A stretch of 22,722 bases of DNA from an uncultured Sutterella sp. GTDB taxonomy: Bacteria; Pseudomonadota; Gammaproteobacteria; Burkholderiales; Burkholderiaceae_F. The position numbers and the translations under genes were made by a program. Shown here one piece after another: positions 14,201 to 21,498 of this stretch. The DNA lies in NCBI GenBank assembly GCA_937906995.1, contig CALESB010000012.1, forward strand, positions 1-22,722, written 5' to 3'. The notes under the pieces were generated by a model. The model was not told the DNA's origin. It ran no database searches and was given only the letters and a program-made list of their open reading frames with translations. Within the stretch, counting starts at the first letter, position 1; the number at the start of each line of letters is the position of its first letter.

Positions 14201-16735
14201 AGGAACGGGCTGCCCCAACTTGAGGTAATCTAACCCCACTTTTCGCAAAGGTTCTAAGCGAGCTAAGACGGATTTGTCTTCACTAAAGAATTCACAGGCT
14301 TCAGAAACAGAAAGATCTAAAACTTGGGCAATGTTGAGTTCTTTATCATGGCGCTTTACGGTGATTTCTAAAATCTCAGGACGATACCGAGTGCCATTGC
14401 AGGCAGAGCATCTCAAATAAACGTCTGATAAGAATTGCATCTCAATATGCTCAAAGCCATTGCCACCGCAAACCGGGCAACGACCATCACCCGAATTAAA
14501 ACTAAAGGTGCCGGGTTTGTATTCTCTCGCTTTCGCCGCATCCGTTTGTGCAAAGATGGTGCGAATGGCATCAAAGGCGCCAACGTAGCTTGCGGGGTTG
14601 GATCGAGTGGTTTTGCCAATCGGGGACTGATCTACAAATTGAACTGAATCGATGTGTTCGTGGCCGGTTAAAGATTTAAAGGCCCCTGGGGCTTCAGTGG
14701 GTTCCCCCTTCGCTTTCATGAGAGCAGGAACTAAAACATTTTGAATCAGTGTGGACTTACCGGAACCCGAGACACCTGTGACGACATTTAAGCCCCCTAA
14801 TGGGAAATGAACATCAACATTTTTTAGATTATGTGCTGTGACACCCGACAAGGTGATGGTCTTGTTGGAATCAAGGGCACGTTTTTCGTGCATGGCATTG
14901 ATACGTTGACGTCCGCTTAAGTAGCGTCCTGTTAAGGTGTCAGCTTTAATTAGATCATTCGGGCGACCTTTAAAGACCACTTGGCCACCTTTTTCTCCAG
15001 GGCCAGGTCCCATATCAAAAATCGTATCGGCAGCAAGCATCACTTGCGGGTCGTGCTCAACGACAACTAGTGTATTCCCACTGTCTCGCAAGCGCGTCAT
15101 GACTCGATTAATGCGGTCCATGTCGCGAGGGTGTAAGCCAATAGAGGGCTCATCCAAGACAAATAAGGTGTTGACCAAAGAGGTGCCTAAGGCCGTGGTG
15201 AGGTTAACGCGTTGAACTTCGCCACCAGAGAGTGTGCGGCTTTGTCGCTCAAGTGTTAGATACCCAACACCTACATCCACAAGGTAGCGCAGCCGAGACA
15301 AAATTTCTTCGGTGACAAGGCAGCCGGCTTCATCCATTTTCCCTTCAGCTTTTAAGGCTTCAAAGAAGGTTAAAAGTCGAGATAAAGGCAGTCTCATGAG
15401 GTCATAAAGATTAAGCCCGGGCATTGCAGCTAATTGCTCATCAGACCACTTGGCACCCACGGGGCGATGTCGTTGAAACGGTAGACCTTCTAGTGCGAGA
15501 TCGGTTGCGTTTTTGCTACCAACACGCCACAAAAGTGCTTCTGGTTTTAATCGCGCACCGTGACAATCGGGACATTCTTGATAGTTGCGATAACGAGACA
15601 GTAAGACACGAACATGCATCTTATAAGCCTTCGTTTCTAGCCACTCAAAAAAGTGTTTAACACCGTACCACTGCTGCGTCCATTTGCCCTTCCAACCAGG
15701 CTCTCCATTGATAACCCAATGCTTTTCTTCTTCGGTTAAATCTCGATAGGGAACATCTAAACGGATGCCGTCTCGCTTAGCATACTTTTTTAAATCTTTA
15801 AGGCAATCTTCGTTGGTCTTAGTATTCCAAGGCTTAATCGCCCCATCATTTAAAGAAAGGCTTTGATCGGGGATCACTAGATCGTAATCCACACCGATCA
15901 CTCGACCGAAACCACGGCAGGTTTCACAAGCACCGAGTGGCGAGTTGAAACTAAACGTCGCATCGGTTGGGCGACTGTAGTGAATATTGCAGTCTGGACA
16001 GGCCAATTGGTCAGTAAAACGCCATGTTTTTTCTTCTGTTTCAGTTTGTGCATAAACCGTAACGTAGCCCTTACCAAATTTAAAGCAGGTCTCTAGCGCT
16101 TCAATGCCACGCGTTTTTTCGGCTTTACTGGCACGGAACCGGTCGGCAACCACTTCAAGTAGTTGGGTGCTGGATGCTTCTTCGTGATAAAGCTTTGTAA
16201 AGCCTTGTGCAGCTAAAGACTGCTTAATTTCATCCAAACTCATGCCACTAGGCACCTTGATCGAAAAGGTGAAATAGAGTCGGGGATCGTTATGAAGCTT
16301 GGCAAGGTCAACGACTTTTTCCCAAGCGGATTGTGGGGTATCCGCTTGAATTTCACGTCCGCATTCTCTGCAAAAGAGATGGGCTTCACGAGAAAAAAGA
16401 AGTTTTAAGTGATCATTAATTTCTGTCATCGTACCCACGGTTGAGCGTGAAGTACGAACGGGGTTTGTTTGGTCAATAGCAATGGCTGGTGGCACGCCTT
16501 CAATACGATCGACTTGTGGCCGGTCCATACGGTCAAGGAATTGTCGTGCGTAGGGGCTAAAGGTTTCAACGTACCGACGTTGCCCTTCAGCGTAGAGCGT
16601 ATCAAAGACTAAGGAACTTTTACCCGAGCCTGAAACACCAGTGACCACACTGATTTTTCCCGTCTCAAATTCCACATCAAGGTTTTTGAGATTATTTTGT
16701 TTGGCTCCGAAAATTTTGATGTTTTTATTGATCAC
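11204..16735 (-). CDS. uvrA: Tandem-fused (double-length) excinuclease ABC subunit UvrA
   Basis: UvrA recognises DNA damage in nucleotide excision repair and loads UvrB. This protein of 1,843 residues is two UvrA units in one chain (about 1-960 and 980-1843), twice the usual ~940. Four Walker A motifs are visible (GVSGSGKSS 33-41; GVSGSGKST ~653; GASGSGKST ~1014; GVSGSGKSS ~1526). There are also four LSGGE signatures, each followed by a DEPxxGLH Walker B, and four C-x2-C...C-x2-C zinc modules; no key motif is missing. Double UvrAs are known in Burkholderiales, often beside a normal UvrA elsewhere. GTG at 16735, with AGAGA eight bases upstream, gives MINKNIKIFGAKQNNLK, a family-like start. The frame extends six codons further to a TTG at 16753. 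No LexA box was seen. It is divergent from the autotransporter. Confidence 0.9.
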   Translation of the reverse strand: MINKNIKIFGAKQNNLKNLDVEFETGKISVVTGVSGSGKSSLVFDTLYAEGQRRYVETFSPYARQFLDRMDRPQVDRIEGVPPAIAIDQTNPVRTSRSTVGTMTEINDHLKLLFSREAHLFCRECGREIQADTPQSAWEKVVDLAKLHNDPRLYFTFSIKVPSGMSLDEIKQSLAAQGFTKLYHEEASSTQLLEVVADRFRASKAEKTRGIEALETCFKFGKGYVTVYAQTETEEKTWRFTDQLACPDCNIHYSRPTDATFSFNSPLGACETCRGFGRVIGVDYDLVIPDQSLSLNDGAIKPWNTKTNEDCLKDLKKYAKRDGIRLDVPYRDLTEEEKHWVINGEPGWKGKWTQQWYGVKHFFEWLETKAYKMHVRVLLSRYRNYQECPDCHGARLKPEALLWRVGSKNATDLALEGLPFQRHRPVGAKWSDEQLAAMPGLNLYDLMRLPLSRLLTFFEALKAEGKMDEAGCLVTEEILSRLRYLVDVGVGYLTLERQSRTLSGGEVQRVNLTTALGTSLVNTLFVLDEPSIGLHPRDMDRINRVMTRLRDSGNTLVVVEHDPQVMLAADTIFDMGPGPGEKGGQVVFKGRPNDLIKADTLTGRYLSGRQRINAMHEKRALDSNKTITLSGVTAHNLKNVDVHFPLGGLNVVTGVSGSGKSTLIQNVLVPALMKAKGEPTEAPGAFKSLTGHEHIDSVQFVDQSPIGKTTRSNPASYVGAFDAIRTIFAQTDAAKAREYKPGTFSFNSGDGRCPVCGGNGFEHIEMQFLSDVYLRCSACNGTRYRPEILEITVKRHDKELNIAQVLDLSVSEACEFFSEDKSVLARLEPLRKVGLDYLKLGQPVPTLSGGEAQRLKIAGFLAEKNSQAKKNDLFIFDEPTTGLHFDDIEKLMQSLQELIDRGNTAIIIEHNLDVINCADWVVDLGPEGGEDGGSVVVEGTLDCLINHPTSYTGKALKAYRETLSQKVFSPYFTSDAPNVSSSVVTVPDAIQIRGAKEHNLKNISVDIPHGKFTVVTGASGSGKSTLAFDIVFKEGQRRYLESLNAYARSIVQPASKPDVDSITGIAPTVAIEQRTSRGGRKSTVATMTELYHFLRLLYVKLGHQYCPDCDVEVVPKSFETIFSEILTDYKSQTLWVLAPLVMKRKGIYNDLAKWANKKGYKELRVDGKFVSTENFPKLARYKDHTIELPVACLEVNPNDEKALKRALQEAITIGKGVISVLDEENTERIFSTHRSCPICARSFPELDPRLFSYNSSMGWCPTCFGTGQLIEGFDETATGEEHAWVDAQAKTCPTCHGERLNEVARSVRFAGKNISEIAHLTVSEARSFFDKLKLKGRDADIAEDALKEIRLRLAFLEEVGLGYLTLDRSAPSLSGGEAQRIRLASQLGSNLQGVCYILDEPTIGLHPRDNRLLLDAMKMLTQKGNTLLVVEHDEDTIREADYVIDVGPGAGVRGGEIIAKGNVTDIMADPNSLTGRYLRQPIAHTFKPKRKVDDETHWLTVNQPHLNNLKADKVQIPLERLTVLTGVSGSGKSSFARGVLLKALGEALSQKKPYEGELCESMDGVQWIDRVLEVDQTPIGKTPRSCPATYVGFLDTIRKIYAETNEAKARGYNASRFSFNVKGGRCEHCEGQGLRTIEMNFLPDVKVPCEACGGLRYNAETMEVLWKGKSIGETLAMDIDDAVEFFNTQSSVAHALKLMQDVGLGYLSLGQPSPTLSGGEAQRIKLVTELIKARDDVTRRGYRAPKTLYILDEPTVGLHMADVEKLIAVLHRLVDAGNTVIVIEHNLDIMAQADWIIDMGPEGGYEGGQVVAQGTPSDVMKKKTHTAKALNDFKKMHAALKKK

Positions 16736-16998
16736 GATGAATTCTCTACACAACAGATACGAAAGGCCAACGCAAATAAAAGTGCGCAGTAAGAACTGAT
16801 TTTAAAGGGGATAAGGAATGTTTGGTATGTACGGTTGATAGAGTCAATTAGGGGGATAGAGACGGATTATTGAACTTCAAAGAAGGGTTTGAAGAAGTGT
16901 TGCCTTTTAGCAACATAATAAGAAAAATGTAAGAAAGTTTGTTGACGAATGATCTACGGGGGGGGGCATTATGTGAGTGTTTTCTTATTGATTTGGAG
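16679..16998. repeat. Duplicated promoter cassette, copy 1
   Basis: This segment, from inside uvrA codon ~19 to the ribosome binding site of the autotransporter, recurs at 21174-21492. Comparing 16691-16947 with 21185-21441 at a constant offset of 4,494, I count about 29 mismatches in 257 positions and no gaps. The copies then differ by one base in the promoter spacer and diverge, regaining similarity at TTTGGAG. Both have exactly 33 bases from the -10 box to the ATG. A small stem GTTGC/GCAAC (16899-16903, 16910-16914) is partly lost in copy 2. Confidence 0.9.
16942..16972 (+). promoter_or_regulatory. Autotransporter promoter with nine-G tract in the spacer
   Basis: TTGACG (16942-16947, 5 of 6 matches to the -35 consensus) and CATTAT (16967-16972, 4 of 6 to the -10) are 19 bases apart. 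The last nine spacer bases (16958-16966) are all G. Slippage of one or two G would bring the spacer to 18 or the optimal 17, which predicts on/off or graded expression, as in the Neisseria porA promoter. An in-frame ATG at 16949 could instead place the tract inside the coding sequence, but it has no ribosome binding site and copy 2 lacks it. Start site and activity are inferred. Confidence 0.7.
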
Positions 16999-17005
16999 AA
17001 AAATC

Positions 17006-20000
17006 ATGAATAACACATACAAAGTTGTCTTCAACAAAGCACGTGGTGTTTTGATGGTGGCAAATGAAATCACAAGTTCTGTACAAAAGAAGGGTACAAA
17101 GACAGTAGTGGCAGCTGCGGTTGCAACTGCTGTTGCGCTGGCCTCCGGTTCCGTGATGGCCAAAACAAGTGACTTAGAATCCACGGTCGACCAAAAAGTT
17201 CAAGCCAATGATTGGGGTGGCTTGGCTTATGTGTACAATCAGACGAAAACCTACGACAAGATCAACTATTCCAACAATACGATTAAAGCCATTGCCAGCG
17301 GCGGTGAACAAGTGGCACTCTATGGTGCTGTTGGCTCGCTGTACATGTCTCAATTGACAATCAGGGACAGCCAATTTGTCGGTAACCACTCCACCATTGA
17401 TGCAATTGCAAAGACTGCCGGTACGGACAGCAATAACACCAACACCATTAGCGGTGGGGTCATCATGATTAAAAACGGTGCCAATCACTTTGTGGATACC
17501 GTGTTTAAGGACAATACCGCAGAATCGACGGTAAAGGGTGATATTGGTGCTTTAGTTGCCGGTGGCGCCATCTATCAAGATGCTGTCATTAATACGCAAG
17601 ACGGTACGAAGGAGTCCGCTTTGGTGATTGAAGTGACAGAAGGCAAGGATATTGCCTACACGGGCAACAATGTCACTAGCGCAACACCAGATGTCTACTA
17701 TGGTCTCTACGGCACGGTTAGCACCTCTGCTGGTGGTTTTTTGTTCTTAGACCGTAAATCTTCTACCGAGTTCCGCGTGGGTAAAGATGCGACGTTACAC
17801 ATTGGTGATGCTAATAGCACAGGCAATATGGACAGCATTGCATCAGCTATCGTAATTGATAACGACAAGTCTAATTTAACTGGTTTCCAAAAGACCGGTC
17901 TCGGTACGTTAGAAATCAACTCCTCGTTAGACAAGTTCTACGGTACGGTAAAGGTCGCAGAAGGTACGATGGCTGTGACAAAGGCTTGGACTGTTATGAA
18001 CGAGTTAGATGTCGCTGAAGGTGCAACATTGACGACAGGCGACTTGACGTTGGGCAACTCTCCTAAGTCCTTGACATGGAATGGTAAGGAATACAAGGAA
18101 GGTGACGGCAAGCTTATTACGACCTATGGTCAATTAACGTCTTCCGGTACGGTCACTGCTAAGAACGTTGCTTTAAATAACAAGGAAAACACACTCACGG
18201 TCCAAGCAGGTTCCTTCGCGTTAGATAACTTGTCTATCAAGGACGGTAAGGTGGCTGTTGAAGGCGGTACGATGGACATTAACGGCACTGTTAAGAACGA
18301 GAATGGTACGTTCGGTATGACCGGAGGTGTGTTAAAGGCCAACGGTGCTGTCGTGTTCAAAGACTTAGGCAAGGAAACCGTTGCTTTGAACGAAGCTGTT
18401 TTTGAAAAGACAGATCTCTCAGGCGGTTCTGTTGACGTGAAGGACTTCACGGGCGAATACAACCTTGCTATGTTGGATAAACTCACCCAATTGATGGGTG
18501 GTGCTAGTGTGGCTTTGCGCAATGGTCAATTAGTGGACTCTGAAGCTACCTTGGATAAGGTGGTTGATGCTCACGCAAACGCAGCTGGTGAACAAGTTAG
18601 CGCGGAAGTTGGCGCTGATAAGAAGATCACAGTGGCCAACGGCAATGACGCTAAGGTTTCTTCTATCCTTGTTGAAGGCGAAAAGGCTGAAGCTGCTGAA
18701 AGTTTTGAACTCCAAGGTGGTAAGTTCACATTAGCCGGTAGTGATAAGGCAGGTACGGAACTTGTTTCCGGTAACTTGGCTGAAGACTTTAAGGTCAATG
18801 TGGCCGATGGCGCTGAATTGGTGTTGGGCTTTGACGCAGACTCTAAAGGTCAACTCTCTCATACTGTGAGCGTTGCTCAAAACGCTGAAATGACGGTTGA
18901 AGCCGGTCAGTTTAATATCGCTCATGTAGAAGCTAACGGTACGGTTAACGTTAATAATGCCTCCACGTTAGTAGCCGACAAGTTAACAGGTAACGGAACG
19001 GTTTTAGTTGGTAACGAAGCCACAGCCGGTAAGCTCTCTGTTAAGTCCTTAGAAGGCATGACGGGTACGTTGTTTGTTGACCCGGTTTGGAAGGACGACG
19101 CAGCTCTCAACGTTGTGGGTAACGCTTCTCACCTTGAAATTGCTCAAGTGGGTAAGGATGGTTTAACAGCAGAAGTCATCGCTGGTCAAAACGCTTTGGT
19201 TAGCTTTGGTGCTACCTCTGAATCCGCTGCTCAAGCCTTCGAAAGCATCGCTTCGGCTCAAGGTTTAAGTTGGGGCAAGGACAACATCACAGCAGCCGCT
19301 TATGTTGACGGTACCTTGGCATTAGGTACGGGCGGTCTTGTGGTTGACGGTAGTTTAACTGCTCCCCAAGCAGCAACAGCAGGTACGGTGACGGTTGCTA
19401 AGAACGGTATGTTCATGCTCAACCAAGCCAATACAGGCAAGGCTGTCGTTGATGGTGCTATTTCTTTAGCTGAAGGTAGCTACCTTGGTGTTGTCAACGC
19501 AACGGAAGGTGCTTTTGATTTAGCTACGGGTACAGTGACGGACGCAGGTGCTACAGTTGTGACGGATAACCCGTTTATCGTTGGTGCATTGGATGCTGAT
19601 AGCAAGAAGGTCACGACCAGCTTGGATAAAGAATCTGGTCTTGGCGCATTAGCCTCTACGGGTATCCAAGCAATGACGCGTCATGCTGACTTCGTGATGG
19701 CCGAAACAGTGGCTGATCGCACGTCGATTGACCAAGATCTCCAACCGGGTATGAACCTTTGGGCTACGGTTCGTGGCGAACGCTATGAATCCACGGAAAT
19801 GGATAACGGCGGTACATTCCGTTCTGATATGGGTTATGGCACCTTTGGTGCAGATATGGCCTTGACGGATACGATCACGGCTGGTGCTGCTCTCCAATAC
19901 GGTAAGGGTTCTTTGCGTAGCGATGTTTCTTCTATCCACAATGACATCGATAACTACGGCTTCACGTTCTACGCTACGAAGTCTTTCGGTCCGGCTAAGG

Positions 20001-20518
20001 TTGTTGGCGAATTGGCTTACTTGCAATCTAAGAACGACGTAACGTCTTCTCAAACAGCATTGAACCAAGAAGTTGATGCGAAGATCTACTCAGCTGGTGT
20101 TCGCGCTCAATACCAATTGACGACGGAACACTTCCAATTTGTTCCGAGCATTGGTGTTCGCGTTTCTCAATTGAAGACGGACGCTATGGATGTAGGTTCT
20201 GTCAAGGTTGATGACCAAGAACAAACGCTTGTTCAATTGCCAATCGCTATGCGTATCAATGGCTACGAACAAAGCGCAAGCTCTGGTTGGATGGTAGCTC
20301 CGAGCTTCAAGGTCGCCTTTGTTCCGACGTTTGGTGATAAGGAAATCACGGTGCTTGGTCACGACCAAGACGTGATTGACACGACGCCGGTGAGCGCAGA
20401 CTTCGGTATCCGTGCTAAGAAGGGTAACGTGTTGTTTGACGCTAACTTCATTGTTGGCGGTGGCAAGGACGGTACGTCTTCTGTCGGTGGTAAGGTTGGT
20501 ATGAAGTACGTCTTCTAA
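17006..20518 (+). CDS. Type Va autotransporter (ESPR signal, beta-helix passenger, C-terminal barrel)
   Basis: This 1,170-residue self-secreting surface protein starts at 17006, with TTGGAG (16993-16998) seven bases upstream. Residues 1-25 (MNNTYKVVFNKARGVLMVAN) are a classic extended signal peptide region. A hydrophobic core follows, with likely cleavage after VMA52. The passenger (about 53-885) is Gly/Thr/Val/Asn-rich beta-helix sequence. It includes an autotransporter-associated strand repeat (about 295-335, TGLGTLEINSSLDKFYGTVKVAEGT). It contains no Cys and no recognisable protease motif. The barrel (about 888-1170) has NLWATVRGERY, DMALTDTITAGAALQYGKG and the terminal GMKYVF. The passenger's function is unknown; adhesion is the usual guess. 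It is divergent from uvrA, has its own terminator, and is probably phase-variable through the G tract in its promoter. Confidence 0.93.
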   Translation: MNNTYKVVFNKARGVLMVANEITSSVQKKGTKTVVAAAVATAVALASGSVMAKTSDLESTVDQKVQANDWGGLAYVYNQTKTYDKINYSNNTIKAIASGGEQVALYGAVGSLYMSQLTIRDSQFVGNHSTIDAIAKTAGTDSNNTNTISGGVIMIKNGANHFVDTVFKDNTAESTVKGDIGALVAGGAIYQDAVINTQDGTKESALVIEVTEGKDIAYTGNNVTSATPDVYYGLYGTVSTSAGGFLFLDRKSSTEFRVGKDATLHIGDANSTGNMDSIASAIVIDNDKSNLTGFQKTGLGTLEINSSLDKFYGTVKVAEGTMAVTKAWTVMNELDVAEGATLTTGDLTLGNSPKSLTWNGKEYKEGDGKLITTYGQLTSSGTVTAKNVALNNKENTLTVQAGSFALDNLSIKDGKVAVEGGTMDINGTVKNENGTFGMTGGVLKANGAVVFKDLGKETVALNEAVFEKTDLSGGSVDVKDFTGEYNLAMLDKLTQLMGGASVALRNGQLVDSEATLDKVVDAHANAAGEQVSAEVGADKKITVANGNDAKVSSILVEGEKAEAAESFELQGGKFTLAGSDKAGTELVSGNLAEDFKVNVADGAELVLGFDADSKGQLSHTVSVAQNAEMTVEAGQFNIAHVEANGTVNVNNASTLVADKLTGNGTVLVGNEATAGKLSVKSLEGMTGTLFVDPVWKDDAALNVVGNASHLEIAQVGKDGLTAEVIAGQNALVSFGATSESAAQAFESIASAQGLSWGKDNITAAAYVDGTLALGTGGLVVDGSLTAPQAATAGTVTVAKNGMFMLNQANTGKAVVDGAISLAEGSYLGVVNATEGAFDLATGTVTDAGATVVTDNPFIVGALDADSKKVTTSLDKESGLGALASTGIQAMTRHADFVMAETVADRTSIDQDLQPGMNLWATVRGERYESTEMDNGGTFRSDMGYGTFGADMALTDTITAGAALQYGKGSLRSDVSSIHNDIDNYGFTFYATKSFGPAKVVGELAYLQSKNDVTSSQTALNQEVDAKIYSAGVRAQYQLTTEHFQFVPSIGVRVSQLKTDAMDVGSVKVDDQEQTLVQLPIAMRINGYEQSASSGWMVAPSFKVAFVPTFGDKEITVLGHDQDVIDTTPVSADFGIRAKKGNVLFDANFIVGGGKDGTSSVGGKVGMKYVF

Positions 20519-20535
20519 TTAGCCTTTAGATAAAC

Positions 20536-20570
20536 AAAAAACGCTGTCTCAACTGGGACAGCGTTTTTTT
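20536..20570 (+). terminator. Rho-independent terminator of the autotransporter
   Basis: ACGCTGTCTC (20541-20550) pairs with GGGACAGCGT (20555-20564) with one G-T pair and an AACT loop. AAAAA precedes it, and a run of eight T ends at about 20571. It begins 18 bases after the autotransporter stop. Confidence 0.92.
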
Positions 20571-20575
20571 TGGTG

Positions 20576-20725
20576 GTGCGCTGGGCAAGCGCATGTTCTG
20601 GGGTGCAAGTCCCCAAGGTGCGGAGTTGGTCAAAATAAAACCGAAACCGATAGCTAAAGACAAGGTACAAACTGCGAGGAATGTGCTTATGTTGGATAAG
20701 AAGCCCATATTTTCCAAAGTCTTAT
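20576..20725 (+). mobile_element. Probable 5' remnant of a group II intron
   Basis: The segment opens with GTGCG (20576-20580), the conserved 5' end of group II introns. Two adjacent hairpins follow: TGCGCT/AGCGCA (20577-20582, 20588-20593) and TGGGG-TGCAAGT-CCCCA (20599-20615). The latter has the GGGGTGCAAGTCCCC form common in domain I of bacterial introns. An ACCGATAGCTAAAGACAAGG-like stretch (20642-20666) is also typical. It lies a few bases past the autotransporter terminator, the preferred target of class C introns. No reverse transcriptase and no domain V/VI were found, so it would be a dead 5' fragment. The right boundary is a guess. Another structured RNA is possible. Confidence 0.5.
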
Positions 20726-21033
20726 TAGCGAGCTAGGGAAAAACAAGAGTAAGAGAATTGAGCAAGAGAGGTCTTGAGGTTTTCAACTTCTGGACCTCCG
20801 TTAATAATGGCCGTTGCCCAGTAAGAATTAGCTTTTTTAGGAACAAAATCAGAGATATTTTTACAGATGTATCGCTCACCGTAACTTGGATATGGAATGT
20901 AGACCAGAGGTAAACAAGATTGCCCAATAATGATTCAACATGCGAAAGAAAGGTTCAAGTTATTGCGAGTTGGGAATTCGATATAACTTTTTCTTATGGA
21001 TTTGTGTGCTAGTACACATATTTCACAACTCAT
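20725..21033 (-). pseudogene. Broken open frame, possible remnant of an unknown protein
   Basis: On the minus strand, an ATG at 21033 opens 32 codons and then meets TGA (20935-20937). The same frame continues for 69 codons to TAA (20725-20727). The downstream part reads like real protein (QSCLPLVYIPYPSYGERYIC, then NSYWATAIINGGPEVENLK) with three Cys. I do not recognise the family. There is no ribosome binding site at the ATG. A decayed gene with a point-mutated stop, or a C-terminal fragment brought in by rearrangement, fits best; chance is possible. Selenocysteine is unlikely without a SECIS-like hairpin. Confidence 0.3.
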
Positions 21034-21173
21034 GATGTAAGACCGTCATCGTAAAAAGAGATAGATTTAAATCCTTTTAAACAATACGTTGCTTATAACT
21101 GTGAACAAAATTAAAAGTGATGCTCATGAGTTTTAGAAAGCTGAACAGTCTTTCTTGTAATAAATTTGAAGAT

Positions 21174-21229
21174 AAGGTTTTCAGATTACTTTGTTTATCC
21201 TCGAAAATTTTGATGTTTTTATCGATTAC
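21174..21229 (-). pseudogene. Stub of the uvrA 5' end (about 19 codons)
   Basis: Read on the minus strand from 21229, the frame gives VIDKNIKIFEDKQSNLKT, against (M/V)INKNIKIFGAKQNNLKN at the start of the real uvrA. The GTG start of uvrA has become GTA, and homology stops after about 19 codons. It codes for nothing functional, but it marks the left edge of the duplicated segment inside uvrA. Confidence 0.85.
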
Positions 21230-21435
21230 GAGGAATTCTCTACACAACAGAAACGAAAGGCCAACGCAAATAAAAGTGCGAAGTGAAGACTGATTTTAAA
21301 GAGGATGAAGAGCGTTTGGTATGTACAGTTGAGAGAGTCAATTAGATGGATAGATACAGATTATTGAATTTCAAAGAAGGGTTTGAAGAAGTGTTGTCTT
21401 TTAGCAACAAAATGAGAAAAATGTAAGAAAGTTTG

Positions 21436-21465
21436 TTGACTAAAAGTTTGTGGGGAGGGCATTAT
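21436..21465 (+). promoter_or_regulatory. Promoter of the second exported protein, interrupted G tract
   Basis: TTGACT (21436-21441) and CATTAT (21460-21465) are 18 bases apart, one fewer than in copy 1. The G tract is broken by an A (GGGGAGGG, 21452-21459), which should suppress slippage. The 33 bases between the -10 box and the ATG match copy 1 in length. Predicted to be on constitutively, and stronger than the 19-base version; this is inference. Confidence 0.65.
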
Positions 21466-21498
21466 AGAGGGGTTCTTTTACTCAATTTGGAGTTGACA

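Larger units (their letters stand above)
21174..21492. repeat. Duplicated promoter cassette, copy 2
   Basis: This is the second copy of the uvrA/autotransporter intergenic segment (compare 16679-16998). It contains a dead stub of the uvrA 5' end, the whole intergenic region, and a promoter whose G tract is interrupted. Homology on the left starts at about 21174; the sequence further left is unrelated to uvrA. It ends at the ribosome binding site, beyond which the two coding sequences differ entirely. The cassette thus drives a different exported protein. Confidence 0.9.

Noticed and set aside
14937..15215. Plus-strand open frames inside uvrA (for example 92 residues here)
   Set aside because: They are antisense shadows of a well-conserved gene, with no initiation signals or family motifs.
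16736..16860. LexA (SOS) box upstream of uvrA
   Set aside because: No CTGT-N8-ACAG match was found on reading the region on both strands.
16949..17005. Upstream in-frame ATG that would add 19 residues (MIYGGGHYV...) to the first autotransporter
   Set aside because: It has no ribosome binding site, lies within the promoter spacer, and is absent from the duplicated copy. The ATG at 17006 gives a textbook ESPR start with TTGGAG upstream.
20526..20717. Minus-strand 63-residue open frame over the terminator and intron remnant
   Set aside because: It covers structured RNA-like sequence, has no ribosome binding site, and does not read like a protein.
20935..20937. Selenocysteine readthrough of the TGA in the minus-strand frame
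   Set aside because: No SECIS-like hairpin is evident just downstream, and no ribosome binding site precedes the ATG. Decay is simpler.
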